Shown: positions 9,553 through 18,171 of the stretch, piece by piece
Layout of the letters: the number at the start of each line of letters is the position of its first letter
Numbering within the stretch: position 1 is the stretch's first letter
Source: Chryseobacterium aurantiacum
Lineage (GTDB): Bacteria; Bacteroidota; Bacteroidia; Flavobacteriales; Weeksellaceae
Direction of reading: 5' to 3'
Length of the DNA: 64,000 bases
Assembly: GCF_003020585.1 (NCBI RefSeq)
Contig: NZ_PXUE01000002.1
Span: 372,001 to 436,000 of the forward strand
Made by a program: the position numbers and the translations under genes
The notes under the pieces: generated by a model
Seen by the model: the letters and a program-made list of their open reading frames with translations, nothing else
What the model was told of the DNA's origin: nothing
The model's database searches: none

Positions 9553-9786
9553 ATGGAAGAATTTGAATTACCCGTAACTTATAAAGGCAAAGATCTCACA
9601 TTCAATGTACGACTGGCAACATTTTCTCACGGTTACAAATTCTATGTTGATGTTAATGGCTGTGAAGTAGTTTTCGAGCGTGATGACGAGTGTAATCTGA
9701 GGGCAATTGTACCGGAAGCCTCTTCCAACCCTCCTGTGGAAAAGGAGCTTATTGCTGCTATTATTAATGTATTTAGTAATCTTTAA
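9553..9786 (+). CDS. Small conserved-looking hypothetical protein
   Basis: A 77-aa soluble protein with alternating strands (LPVTYKGKDLTFNVRLATF, YKFYVDVNGCEVVFERDDECNLRAIV) and a C-terminal helix (VEKELIAAIINVFSNL). It has the look of a compact alpha/beta domain. No family is recognised. A -7-like element (9513-9520) lies 32 bases upstream, and the A-rich leader just before the ATG is typical of translation starts in this group. Codon use looks normal, so I consider it a real gene of unknown role. Confidence 0.6.
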   Translation: MEEFELPVTYKGKDLTFNVRLATFSHGYKFYVDVNGCEVVFERDDECNLRAIVPEASSNPPVEKELIAAIINVFSNL

Positions 9787-9848
9787 GTATACGGTTTCTA
9801 GCTTAATCTATCCTTAACCATTCTCATAAATAATTGATATTTCATTGG

Positions 9849-10613
9849 CTATTCAAAAACTACATAGTTCACTTTATCTACTCCTGTATTTCCGGTTTTC
9901 TCATGGTACGCATACAGCACAAGCTCATAGTTTCCTGCGGTATTGATGATATGACTACCCTCAAATAGGTTAGTAGAAACCCAAGACAGGTCAATATTCT
10001 TTATAAATTTCCCGTCTTTTTTAAGTATTCCTTTCACTTCAATCTCATCAGAGTTCCAAACGCCACCTTTTTCTATTACACATCCACACATCATAACAAT
10101 ATTTGCCTGAAACAAAAAGGGTTTATCCTTAATGGTTTTCAGTCCAATATATTGGTGGGTTCTGGGTTTTAGAATATCAATAATATATCCGGGGATCTCA
10201 AGAGTGATTCCTTCTCCTAAAATATTTTTTCCGGGAATCAGCCATAGTTCTGTGCTTACTATTGCTTGTGCCTGTCTACTGTTGAGTGGTGAGATCACTT
10301 CTATATTAACAAATGTGGGTTCATCAATATCAATTGTGGCCATAAATCCCCCTGTCTGATCATCTGCAATGGAATTACCTCTTACTTTGGGAGTCTTCAT
10401 AATGAGATCCGTATTTCCGGTACTTCCTGTTGTATTTCCTTCGGCTAAAATCATTTGATTCAGCTTATTTCTCACAATGATATGGGCTCCCCCAAGGGAA
10501 CTTCCTATAAATTTAGCATCCCTAGCCTTTGCTCTTATCATTATCTTCGTTTCTGTAGCAGAAATCATGAGGTTAGAAAATAATAATGCGGTAAATACGA
10601 TAAGTGTTTTCAT
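9849..10613 (-). CDS. Secreted hypothetical protein in a MarR operon
   Basis: A 254-aa protein with a signal peptide (MKTLIVFTALLFSNLMISA). The mature part is strand-rich, with a DIDEPTFVNIEVISPL segment, a cysteine pair MMCGCVIEKGG near residue 175, and a closing NTAGNYELVLYAYHEKTGN that resembles an Ig-like fold. The start codon overlaps the stop of the MarR gene by 4 bases (ATGA), so the two are translationally coupled and the protein is almost certainly under MarR control. No known family is recognised; it may respond to a small molecule or metal sensed by the regulator. Confidence 0.6.
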   Translation of the reverse strand: MKTLIVFTALLFSNLMISATETKIMIRAKARDAKFIGSSLGGAHIIVRNKLNQMILAEGNTTGSTGNTDLIMKTPKVRGNSIADDQTGGFMATIDIDEPTFVNIEVISPLNSRQAQAIVSTELWLIPGKNILGEGITLEIPGYIIDILKPRTHQYIGLKTIKDKPFLFQANIVMMCGCVIEKGGVWNSDEIEVKGILKKDGKFIKNIDLSWVSTNLFEGSHIINTAGNYELVLYAYHEKTGNTGVDKVNYVVFE

Positions 10614-11104
10614 GAGTCTATTGATTTTAAGTATTCCTGTTTAAAACGATGATGAAAGGAATCATTTTTTAATTCCTGATCTATTGTATCTAAGTAAGAA
10701 AAAATGGACAGATCATTTACTAAAAGCTGTAAAATAGCTTTTTCACAACTGTCCCAGATTTGCCTCAACTGAGGAAGCATTTCTATAGCTTTTGGGGATA
10801 ATGAAACAAGCTGCTTTCGTTTATCAATGCTATCTTTTTTTATAATTAAATAACCCTTTTCTGTCATTTTCTTTATAATAACAACCACTGACGGATGAGA
10901 ATATCCCAAAGGTTCGGCAATATCTGTAATAGACATTTCTTCCTTTTTCTGAAGCAGCATAAAAATAAGATACCAATTGGGTTCTACGTCTATTCCAAAC
11001 TCTTTATAGAATTTTCTGACATCATGAGACATCCGATCACTGATTCTTTTTAGCCTGCTGTCCAATGCCTTGTACCCTAATTCCTTAATAAAATCAAAAT
11101 CCAT
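10610..11104 (-). CDS. MarR-family transcriptional regulator
   Basis: A 164-aa winged-helix regulator. The recognition region is MSITDIAEPLGYSHPSVVVIIKKMTEKGYL followed by the wing IIKKDSIDKRKQLVSLSPKA (about residues 55-105), as in MarR. Helices on both ends would form the dimer. A perfect 20-bp palindrome 33 bases upstream of the ATG (11137-11156) is the probable autoregulatory operator. The gene overlaps the secreted-protein gene by 4 bases. MarR proteins usually repress and are released by small ligands; the ligand is unknown. Confidence 0.9.
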   Translation of the reverse strand: MDFDFIKELGYKALDSRLKRISDRMSHDVRKFYKEFGIDVEPNWYLIFMLLQKKEEMSITDIAEPLGYSHPSVVVIIKKMTEKGYLIIKKDSIDKRKQLVSLSPKAIEMLPQLRQIWDSCEKAILQLLVNDLSIFSYLDTIDQELKNDSFHHRFKQEYLKSIDS

Positions 11105-11136
11105 TTTAAAAAATTTGATGTAAATATATAAAACAC

Positions 11137-11156
11137 AGTCAACTATATAGTTGACT
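11137..11156. promoter_or_regulatory. Perfect 20-bp palindrome, MarR operator
   Basis: AGTCAACTATATAGTTGACT is identical to its reverse complement. It lies 33-52 bases upstream of the MarR start, and its size and TTGAC half-site arrangement are typical of MarR dimer sites. Binding is inferred. Confidence 0.75.
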
Positions 11157-11222
11157 ACGTAAATTTAAAATAAAATCCTGATATACAATGGTTTCAGAAA
11201 AAATAAATATTCTAGTTAATAT

Positions 11223-12028
11223 TCATCTATGATTCCTTCGATACTCTCCTGGCGTAACTCCTCTGTATTTTTTAAAAATTTTTGAAAGATGACTCTCATC
11301 GCTGAACTGAAGTTCATAGGCTATTTCACTCAATCTTACACTGCTGTATTGCAAATAGGTTTCAACCAGCTTCAGACGATAATCTAATAGGTAATCCTGA
11401 TAAGAAATTCCGGTTTGCTGCTTAAAGTATTCTCCAAAATAGTTTCCGGAAATACCAAAATGATCTGCAATCGCCTGAATTCCTGTCTTGTCTCTATCTT
11501 TTATATGCTGCTGAATATAAGCGATGATCTTCATAATAGAAAATGCCTTTTTGTTCTCCTGCAGGTCTGAAGTCTCACTCTGAATAATATTTCTGGCAAT
11601 AAGGTTAAGCAAAATTGAAATGCAGTTACGGATGATTAAGTAATCTTCTGCATTATTCTTAAACTCTCTTGCAATTTGCAAAATAAGAGCTTCGGCAAAA
11701 CTTTCATCATTTTTATTTCGAAATACACATCCTGCCCGTGCATGGTAATTATTGCTTATGTATTGTAGTTTATAGAGGTTTTCACAACTTTCAATACGAT
11801 CTGCTTCCAGACGTATTTTATCGATAAATTCAATGGGGCATTCAATACTGATCAGTGCTGCATTTTCACTTTCAAAATGATAAGATTCCTGCTGTGGAAT
11901 AATGAAAAGCTTTCCTTTCCTTTTACAACATACACAAATGAAAGAAAAGATTTAGTTTTCAGAATAATCTCTTCATCCTTAAGCTTTATTTCTCTCACTT
12001 CAATACTTTCGAGATGTAACCCTTTCAT
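11223..12028 (-). pseudogene. AraC-family regulator disrupted by a frameshift
   Basis: From ATG at 12028 the reading frame encodes MKGLHLESIEVREIKLKDEE and continues to VYVVKGKE, then runs into a stop after about 57 codons. Moving one base back in the stretch around 11904-11922 (GGAAAGGAAAGCTTTTC) opens a second frame that continues KLFIIPQQESYHFESENAAL without interruption to the end. Joined, the product is about 268 aa, the normal length of an AraC regulator with a sensor domain and two HTH motifs (IQAIADHFGISGNYFGEYFKQQTG; LSEIAYELQFSDESHLSKIFKK). It is divergent from the MFS pump, its probable target. Either this is a recent inactivating mutation or an assembly error. An internal start could still yield only the DNA-binding half (152 aa from 11681). 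Confidence 0.8.
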
Positions 12029-12047
12029 AGCGCACTATATTTTCCTC

Positions 12048-12075
12048 CAAAAGTACAATTTTAACAGAACATCAA
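12048..12075 (-). promoter_or_regulatory. Promoter of the disrupted AraC gene
   Basis: On the minus strand TTG (12073-12075) is followed after 17 bases by TACTTTTG (12048-12055), matching TTG-N17-23-TAnnTTTG. The nearby GGAGG lies right after the -7 element and so is near the transcription start rather than a ribosome-binding site. Confidence 0.5.
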
Positions 12076-12100
12076 GAGGTTATTTTTGCATAAAAAAATT

Positions 12101-13483
12101 ATGAATACATATCCGAAAAGATGGCAGGCGCTCAATTTTCTGATAGCAGGCGCTTTTCTTTCACCATTGGACTACTTTATTGTCAATATGGCTTTACCCT
12201 CCATAAAAAATGCTCTGAAAGCCAGCGATCATCAGTTGCAAATGATGATTGCGATCTATGGACTTACCTATGCTGCTTTAGTTGTCTGCGGAGGAAAGTT
12301 GGGTGATCTTTATGGACGAAAAAAAATCTTTATGACAGGTTTGTACATCTTCTTATTTTCATCCCTTGCCTGTGCTTTTTCACCTACCATGACTTGGTTA
12401 ATTATTTCCCGATTATTTCAGGGAGTTGGTGCATCATTTCTTGCCCCTCAGGTTTTAGCTTCTATAAAAGTTTTATTCAGTGATAAGGAACAGCCAAAAG
12501 CTGTAAGTCTTTTCAGTTCGGTATTTGGATTAGCCTCTGTAATTGGCCAACTGCTTGGCGGGTTTCTTCTCAGTATGCACTGGCAAAGCTTTTCCTGGGA
12601 AATGGTATTTCTTGTTAATGTACCTATTACGGTTATCTGCATTATAGGGATTCATTTTAGCATGGATAATAATCATAAAGCCACCCATTCCGGAATTGAC
12701 TTTACAGGTTCACTGTTATTAATTCTTGCTTTACTTATGCTTATATGTCCTCTTATCTTCGGACAAAAATACCATTGGGCGTGGTGGATTTTCTGTATTC
12801 TGTTTGCAGGTATCGCTCTATTGACCGTTTTTTTTAAATACGAAAGATATTTAATGAAAAAAGCGAGACCAGTACTTATAGATCCGACACTTTTACTACA
12901 TAAACCTTTTGCATTAAGCCTTCTCATCATCTTTTTTTACAATTTTACGGCGGGCTTATTTATTTGTTATCCTTACTATCTTCAACAGTTCTTGCACCAA
13001 GACTCTATGCAGACAGGGCTTGCTATTGTTCCTTATGGAATTGCTTTTTTCCTGGGACCTTTTATGGTTTCAAAACTAAGACTTACTCCTCAGAAGATAA
13101 CCTACATTGGGCTGGGACTATTAATGGCAGGATTTATCCTCAGTGCATTGGCTTTCTACGTTCAGCAAAAACCTTCTTTTATCACCAATATTACCTTATT
13201 CATGGCGGGATTAGGACATGGAACCATTATGCCTGTTATGATGCGGACAGCCATTTCCCTTATCACTAAAGATAAAGCCGGACAGGCTTCAGGTCTCATA
13301 AGTATTGGGATACAGATAGGCAGTGTAAGCGGAGGCGCCATAATAGGAACTCTTTTTTTCAATATGATAAATGTAATAGGCTTTTCTGAGGCATTCTCTT
13401 TGACAATTGCGATGATCGGAGGTTTTCAGATTATGGGAATATGGGGCAATATCAGGTTAAGAAAATACATGGATCAGCTTTAA
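12101..13483 (+). CDS. MFS multidrug efflux transporter (DHA2/EmrB-QacA type)
   Basis: A 460-aa inner-membrane protein with about 14 predicted membrane segments. Hallmarks are LDYFIVNMALPSIKNAL in helix 1, GKLGDLYGRKKIFMTGL (motif A, loop 2-3), RLFQGVGASFLAPQVLA (motif B), and the motif C-like segment GLASVIGQLLGGFL. These mark the 14-TM DHA2 drug:H+ antiporters. I start at ATG 12101; a TTG five codons upstream is less likely. A -7 element TATTTTTG lies at 12081-12088. It is divergent from the frameshifted AraC gene and followed 44 bases later by an NTF2-like gene. Substrates are unknown. Confidence 0.85.
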   Translation: MNTYPKRWQALNFLIAGAFLSPLDYFIVNMALPSIKNALKASDHQLQMMIAIYGLTYAALVVCGGKLGDLYGRKKIFMTGLYIFLFSSLACAFSPTMTWLIISRLFQGVGASFLAPQVLASIKVLFSDKEQPKAVSLFSSVFGLASVIGQLLGGFLLSMHWQSFSWEMVFLVNVPITVICIIGIHFSMDNNHKATHSGIDFTGSLLLILALLMLICPLIFGQKYHWAWWIFCILFAGIALLTVFFKYERYLMKKARPVLIDPTLLLHKPFALSLLIIFFYNFTAGLFICYPYYLQQFLHQDSMQTGLAIVPYGIAFFLGPFMVSKLRLTPQKITYIGLGLLMAGFILSALAFYVQQKPSFITNITLFMAGLGHGTIMPVMMRTAISLITKDKAGQASGLISIGIQIGSVSGGAIIGTLFFNMINVIGFSEAFSLTIAMIGGFQIMGIWGNIRLRKYMDQL

Positions 13484-13527
13484 TATAAAAGGCTTTATTT
13501 AAAATTAAAAATTATACATTTAAATCT

Positions 13528-13917
13528 ATGAACAACACAGAAAAAATCATCCTAGAAGTAAAAGAGTTTCATCAGAATATTGAAAAATGGTTTCAGGGAA
13601 AAGCAGAGAACCAGGAAATACTCTATCAACAACTTCTTTCAGGATTTTCTCCAGATTTCAAAATGAGTAACGGAGATGGAAATCCTGTTATTTTATCTCA
13701 ATTTTCTGATTGGCTTCCAACGGTTTTTGGAAAATTTCCGGAACGTATAGTACAAGTTGAAAATATAGAAGTACATCACTCTGATCATCACGGACTGGCA
13801 ACATACGTCGAAACTCAGACTACGGAAAGAATTACAAACAAAAGAAAATCATCAGCAGTCTTTCTTATCAACGAAGAGAAAGCGCTATGGTTCCATCTGA
13901 TAGAGAATTGGATATAA
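13528..13917 (+). CDS. NTF2/SnoaL-like small protein
   Basis: A 129-aa soluble protein: an N-terminal helix (EKIILEVKEFHQNIEKWFQG), a region with the pattern LLSGFSPDFKMSNGDGNPVILSQF, and a C-terminal sheet (GLATYVETQTTERITNKRKSSAVFLINEEKALWFHLIENWI). This order resembles SnoaL/DUF4440-like NTF2 folds. It lies 44 bases after the MFS gene and before a bidirectional terminator, so it likely belongs to the same operon. A catalytic role is not obvious. Confidence 0.65.
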   Translation: MNNTEKIILEVKEFHQNIEKWFQGKAENQEILYQQLLSGFSPDFKMSNGDGNPVILSQFSDWLPTVFGKFPERIVQVENIEVHHSDHHGLATYVETQTTERITNKRKSSAVFLINEEKALWFHLIENWI

Positions 13918-13925
13918 AAATAGAA

Positions 13926-13968
13926 ACAGCCTGCTTTCAAAATTATTGATATTCTGAAAGCAGGCTGT
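13926..13968. terminator. Bidirectional terminator
   Basis: A perfect 14-bp stem (ACAGCCTGCTTTCA at 13926-13939, its complement at 13955-13968) with T-rich flanks on both strands sits between convergent operons. Confidence 0.85.
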
Positions 13969-13992
13969 TCTTTCTTCGTTAAGAGTTATTTC

Positions 13993-15150
13993 TTATTTAT
14001 TTCTAAACACCTTCATCTGTCCTGCCATGATGGCCAATAATATTCCGAAGCAGGCAAAAAGGCCGTAAGAATATCTTAGATCAAACCATTCAGCGATGTA
14101 ACCAATTAACGGCGGTCCTATCAAAAATCCGAGGAACGAAATACTGGACACAAAGGATAAGGCGATACTTGGTGCCACTTTGCTCACTTTTCCTACAGTG
14201 CTGTAAACTGAAGGTACACTTAGAGAACTGCCTAGGCCTATAATCATAAAAGCAATAATACAAATCCATAGTTCCGGAAAGAAAACACTTAGAAAAAGAC
14301 CACCACTCATGAGAATACCACAGCATTGAAGAACAATTTTCTTCCCATACCTTTCAATTACGCGGTTTCCTACAAAACGCCCAAGAGTCATCATCAGGAT
14401 AAAACTCGTATACCCAAGAATAACCAATTTTTCCGGTGCCTTTACAATGGTTTGAAAATATACCCCACTCCAGTCAAACATGGCCCCTTCAATAGCCATA
14501 CTCAAAAATCCAATGACTCCTAATCCTACTAATGTTGGATTAACAAATTTTAAAATTGACTGCCTTTGAGGCTCTACTTTATGAATAATATTCGTTAAAT
14601 GTCCCTTACTATAAAACCAAATGGAAAACACAAGGACAAAAGTAAGTACAAAATGATAAAATGTGCCTACATTCAGGTTAATCATCAATAGGCCAACCAC
14701 CGCTCCAATTAATCCTGCAAAGCACCATGCTCCATGATAGGATGACAGCAATGTTCTTTTGGTGATGGATTCTATTTCTATGGCTTGTGTATTGATGGCG
14801 ATATTGCACATATTTCCGGTAACTCCAAAAAAGAACAATATGGCAGCCAAAACCCAATAAGAGGGAGCCAGCCCGATCAGCAAAAGAAAAGCGGGATATA
14901 ATAAAAAGCAGCTTTTAATAATTTGACTGCTTCCGTATTTACTGATTAGTTTTCCCGCCAAAACCATTGTAGAAAGCTGCCCTATCGGCATTAAAAGCAA
15001 AAGAGTTCCCAATTCAGCTTCATTAATGGAAAGAGCGTTTTTAATAATGGGAATCCGGCTCGCCCAGGAAGAAAAAACGAGTCCATGGGCAAAGAAAAGT
15101 AAAAAACAGGCTGTCGGCATTCTCTTGGCAGAGTTTTCTCTATCGTGCAT
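13993..15150 (-). CDS. MFS transporter, YbjJ-like
   Basis: A 385-aa inner-membrane protein with about 12 segments. The N-terminal part has FSSWASRIPIIKNALSINEAELGTLLLLMPIGQL, then AINTQAIEIESITKRTLLSSYHGAW and a second-half SLSVPSVYSTVGK. This pattern is typical of the YbjJ-like branch of the major facilitator superfamily (SSWASRIP..., ...E...R.ilSS.HG.W). Substrate is unknown. It is divergent from an AraC gene, and 21-bp-period direct repeats lie in between, so it is a likely target. Confidence 0.85.
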   Translation of the reverse strand: MHDRENSAKRMPTACFLLFFAHGLVFSSWASRIPIIKNALSINEAELGTLLLLMPIGQLSTMVLAGKLISKYGSSQIIKSCFLLYPAFLLLIGLAPSYWVLAAILFFFGVTGNMCNIAINTQAIEIESITKRTLLSSYHGAWCFAGLIGAVVGLLMINLNVGTFYHFVLTFVLVFSIWFYSKGHLTNIIHKVEPQRQSILKFVNPTLVGLGVIGFLSMAIEGAMFDWSGVYFQTIVKAPEKLVILGYTSFILMMTLGRFVGNRVIERYGKKIVLQCCGILMSGGLFLSVFFPELWICIIAFMIIGLGSSLSVPSVYSTVGKVSKVAPSIALSFVSSISFLGFLIGPPLIGYIAEWFDLRYSYGLFACFGILLAIMAGQMKVFRNK

Positions 15151-15209
15151 TATAACAAATTTTGATTAAAATTTCCGTTGGCGAAGTTAGTCACACTCAT
15201 CCAATAAAA

Positions 15210-15244
15210 TATATTCCATTTTTGATATTTTATATTCCATTTTA
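15210..15244. promoter_or_regulatory. AraC-type tandem half-sites, 21-bp period
   Basis: TATATTCCATTTT occurs at 15210-15222 and again at 15231-15243: 13 identical bases with a start-to-start distance of exactly 21 bp, two helical turns. AraC itself binds direct repeats with this period. The site sits between the divergent MFS and AraC genes, 33 bp upstream of a plus-strand TACATTTG (15277-15284). Confidence 0.6.
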
Positions 15245-15340
15245 AACAAGACATTTAAAAAGAAAAATTAACTGCTTACATTTGATCACAGTAATTCAAG
15301 TGATAAAAGCATTAACCATTCCAAGAAATAATCTACCTGC

Positions 15341-16189
15341 ATGATGATAGATATTAAACCAAAATTTGAAGGATTATGTATTGAAGAATATAAGGCAGAC
15401 ACCCTCTGTAGCTTTTACAAAAAAGCCAGTAAGCTTAATAAACTACTGCTTTGTTTTGTATCTTCCGGAGAGCTGGATCTTCATATCAATACTTTTCCGT
15501 TTCATATACAAAGCAGCTCCATCATTATGCTTTTACCCGATACGGATCTGTCAGGTATTTCATGCAGTAATGATCTTGAATTATCCGTATTTTATATTTC
15601 CCTGGACTTCATCAGTACCTATAGCTTTCTGACAGTTCTTTTGGCCAGTGACGAAATCAAGTTCCATCCTGTGATGGTAATAGAAAACAAAACAAGAAAG
15701 CTGATTTGGGCTACCGTTACTTTAATACAGGATTATCATTCCAAAACAAAGGAACAAAGCACTGTAGAATCTGTACAATATCTGCTCTACGCACTTCTCG
15801 AGCTGGTTTCAAAGCTTTACCTACCCATTATCAGGAATAATAGCCTTTTGCAAACCAGAAGTCAGGATATTGTAGAACATTTTTTTGAACTGTTGAATAA
15901 ACACGGGCATTTGGAACGAAGTGTCTTATTTTATTCCAATCAGCTGCATCTTTCGCCACAGTATTTAAGCAGTTTTATCAAAAAGGAAACGGGAAAACCC
16001 ATTAAGCAATGGATTAGCTATAGGGTGATAAAACAGGCCAAAGAACTCCTCAAAACGACCCCGCTTTCCATTAAGGAGATTAGCAATCAGTTGCAGTTTG
16101 TAGATTCTTCACTTTTTTGTCGATATTTCAGACGTTGTACAGGAATTACAGCTAATACCTACAGAGAAAATTACAGAATTAAAAAATAA
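15341..16189 (+). CDS. AraC-family transcriptional regulator
   Basis: A 282-aa regulator. The N-terminal half has a cupin-like sensor pattern (LLCFVSSGELDLHINTFPFHI, SSSIIMLLPDTDLSG). The C-terminal half has the two AraC HTH units: SVLFYSNQLHLSPQYLSSFIKKETG and SIKEISNQLQFVDSSLFCRYFRRCTG, ending ITANTYRENYR. It is divergent from the YbjJ-like MFS gene; direct repeats and a -7 element (TACATTTG, 15277-15284) lie upstream, suggesting it controls the MFS gene and perhaps itself. Confidence 0.9.
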   Translation: MMIDIKPKFEGLCIEEYKADTLCSFYKKASKLNKLLLCFVSSGELDLHINTFPFHIQSSSIIMLLPDTDLSGISCSNDLELSVFYISLDFISTYSFLTVLLASDEIKFHPVMVIENKTRKLIWATVTLIQDYHSKTKEQSTVESVQYLLYALLELVSKLYLPIIRNNSLLQTRSQDIVEHFFELLNKHGHLERSVLFYSNQLHLSPQYLSSFIKKETGKPIKQWISYRVIKQAKELLKTTPLSIKEISNQLQFVDSSLFCRYFRRCTGITANTYRENYRIKK

Positions 16190-16246
16190 TTTTGTCCCTC
16201 TGCCCAGCTTTTTTATTTTCGTATTTTTGAGGTCTAAAAAATAGGT

Positions 16247-16867
16247 ATGCTAAGGAAAACATTGTTACTATCTACTGTCTTAATGGTGTTTACTCATTGT
16301 AAAAAAGAAGATGCTATAAAAAAATCAGTAGTACAAGATTCCATAAAGCCTCAAAATACTGCCGTTTCCATTCAAAAAGTTCAGGATAATTCCCCGGCTG
16401 AAACAGTAAAGACTTTTCTGAAATGGTATAAAGAAAACGAAAATAAAATCTACAGTTTCAACTCCATAAAAGGTGGACCTCAGAATGAAAATGACGCTCC
16501 ATCCAATTATTCTATAGATTTTGATGAAGTGGATAAAGAAATTAAGTTTCTGGAAAGCAGTGATTTATTTTCTCAACAGTTTCTATCTGTTTATAAAAAA
16601 AGGTATGTGGATGGAAATGAATATTTCAAACAAAACCCGGCTAATGACGGCCCTCCGTTTGGTTTCGACTATGATTATTTCTTTATGACACAGGATGATT
16701 ATCAATCTGATTTAGAAAATATTGACAGCATACCATTCACGGTAAAACCAATCAATGAACAATCCTGCAACATAGAATTTCATTTGAAAAACTGCGGGAT
16801 GACGTATAGATATACCCTTGTCAAAAAGGATAAATGGAAAATAGAATCCATTAAAAACATAAGCTAA
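16247..16867 (+). CDS. Lipoprotein, DUF3828-like
   Basis: A 206-aa protein with a lipobox VFTHC (cysteine 18). After a low-complexity linker it contains SPAETVKTFLKWYKENENKIYSF, a long acidic helix region, DYFFMTQDD and a closing NIEFHLKNCGMTYRYTLVKKDKWKIESI. That resembles DUF3828-type periplasmic domains with a cystatin-like fold. Two cysteines in the mature part could pair. It is transcribed from the plus strand 57 bases after the AraC gene and may be co-transcribed or use its own -7 element (TATTTTTG, 16222-16229). Role unknown. Confidence 0.6.
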   Translation: MLRKTLLLSTVLMVFTHCKKEDAIKKSVVQDSIKPQNTAVSIQKVQDNSPAETVKTFLKWYKENENKIYSFNSIKGGPQNENDAPSNYSIDFDEVDKEIKFLESSDLFSQQFLSVYKKRYVDGNEYFKQNPANDGPPFGFDYDYFFMTQDDYQSDLENIDSIPFTVKPINEQSCNIEFHLKNCGMTYRYTLVKKDKWKIESIKNIS

Positions 16868-16953
16868 ATGGTTTCATTCATTTTAAAATACAACTTTTTA
16901 TAATAGAGATAATTCATTCCCTATTCATCAATTTTAAAAGGAACTTAGGCACA

Positions 16954-16986
16954 AAAAAACAGGAAAGTATGATTTTCCTGTTTTTA
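16954..16986. terminator. Bidirectional terminator
   Basis: Stem AAAACAGGAAA (about 16956-16966) pairs with TTTCCTGTTTT (16974-16984), with A/T flanks. It serves the convergent lipoprotein and T9SS-protein genes. Confidence 0.75.
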
Positions 16987-17009
16987 TTTAACTCAATAAA
17001 AATTACTTC

Positions 17010-18017
17010 TTATTTTTTAATGATTTTCTTGGAGACAGAAGCCCCGTTTTTGAATTCACCATGAAGAATATAAACTCCTTTCGGAAGCTTTGAAATGTTA
17101 ATATTCGTTGGATTTTCAGCCTTTAAAGCTACCTTACCATCAAGGGACGAAATGCTAACCTTCTTAATCTCCTCTTTTGATCCCAGAGTAATAAAATCGG
17201 TACTCGGGTTCGGATATACTAATATTTCAGCTTTTTTACTATCCAGATCAATCGTCGACAATACTTCTGTCTCAAGATAGGATACTGTTTTTGCAATATT
17301 TGTATTTCCTAAAAGAACAAAAGTGTTGATGGCAAAACTAAATACCGTTCCCGCTGTCTGACTCACCCATTGATAGGACTCATTGGTATAGGTGGCGGTA
17401 ATAGGAGCAGGTGTACTGGCAATAATCTGTGTGGCTGTTCTCATTCTTTTTATCCTCAACACATTCGTATAGGTTCCTGTAGGAGTTATTATGGTTCCAT
17501 AGGCATCCACAGTCTGGCTCACCTGTCCTGTTTCATTGGTATTTCCAATGGCAGCGGAGACGCTGTTAAATTCATAGGTATCATCAAATTGCTGTAGATA
17601 GGTAACCGGAAACTTATATTCAATCAATGGATTGACATACGTGGTTGTCACATCTCCCAATGAAGGCCCTGAATGAGACCCTAACATCGTTGCTTCAGTA
17701 TCTGTCATAATACTAAAGTCATTAGTTTCTATACCGGTAGGTGCCGTAATCCGGTTAGCCGTGGGAAATCTAAAACAATTAGACTGTCCGGGGCATGTTT
17801 TTGTTGTAATGGTAAGAGTATTAGTACCTGTATATCCTGAGAAATCCCAGTTAACATTAGCTCCTGCCGGACCTGCTGTAATAGTGGTTCCCGTTACATC
17901 TTCAGATTTAAGGGTAATGATGCTGTTAATTCGATCAACGCCTGCTCTTGTTATGGATGGTTGGGCATAAGCCATTATTCCGCTTGCAAGAAATAAGATA
18001 AGAGTTAGTTTTTTCAT
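17010..18017 (-). CDS. Secreted protein with type IX secretion sorting domain
   Basis: A 335-aa exported protein. It has a signal peptide (cleavage after IMAYA, about residue 18), a strand-rich threonine-heavy central domain, and a C-terminal domain of the type A T9SS class: ILVYPNPSTDFITLGSKEEI, then SISSLDGKVALKA, INISKLPKGVYILHGEF and a final KKIIKK. This domain directs export through the Por/T9SS outer-membrane machine and is removed. The central domain has no recognised function. It is monocistronic, between two terminators. Confidence 0.85.
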   Translation of the reverse strand: MKKLTLILFLASGIMAYAQPSITRAGVDRINSIITLKSEDVTGTTITAGPAGANVNWDFSGYTGTNTLTITTKTCPGQSNCFRFPTANRITAPTGIETNDFSIMTDTEATMLGSHSGPSLGDVTTTYVNPLIEYKFPVTYLQQFDDTYEFNSVSAAIGNTNETGQVSQTVDAYGTIITPTGTYTNVLRIKRMRTATQIIASTPAPITATYTNESYQWVSQTAGTVFSFAINTFVLLGNTNIAKTVSYLETEVLSTIDLDSKKAEILVYPNPSTDFITLGSKEEIKKVSISSLDGKVALKAENPTNINISKLPKGVYILHGEFKNGASVSKKIIKK

Positions 18018-18141
18018 ATTTTTTTTGTTTAAGATTGGTGATTGCTTTTTTTATATTGAATGTAAGGAGCTGTACTCCTAAAAAAGTATTTTCATCTACC
18101 TAAGGCATTTTTTATTCTACCAACAGCTCTACAACAAAACA

Positions 18142-18159
18142 CCCAGCAGAATAGCTGGG
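18142..18159 (-). terminator. Terminator of the AraC gene at 18172
   Basis: CCCAGC (18142-18147) pairs with GCTGGG (18154-18159), with a T-rich tract on the minus-strand side immediately beyond. It lies 12 bases beyond the AraC stop. Confidence 0.65.
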
Positions 18160-18171
18160 CATTTTTTATAT

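Noticed and set aside
12044..12048. GGAGG as a ribosome-binding site for the AraC gene
   Set aside because: It lies directly after the -7 element and 15 bases from the ATG; the GTG at a good distance is out of frame and soon meets a stop.
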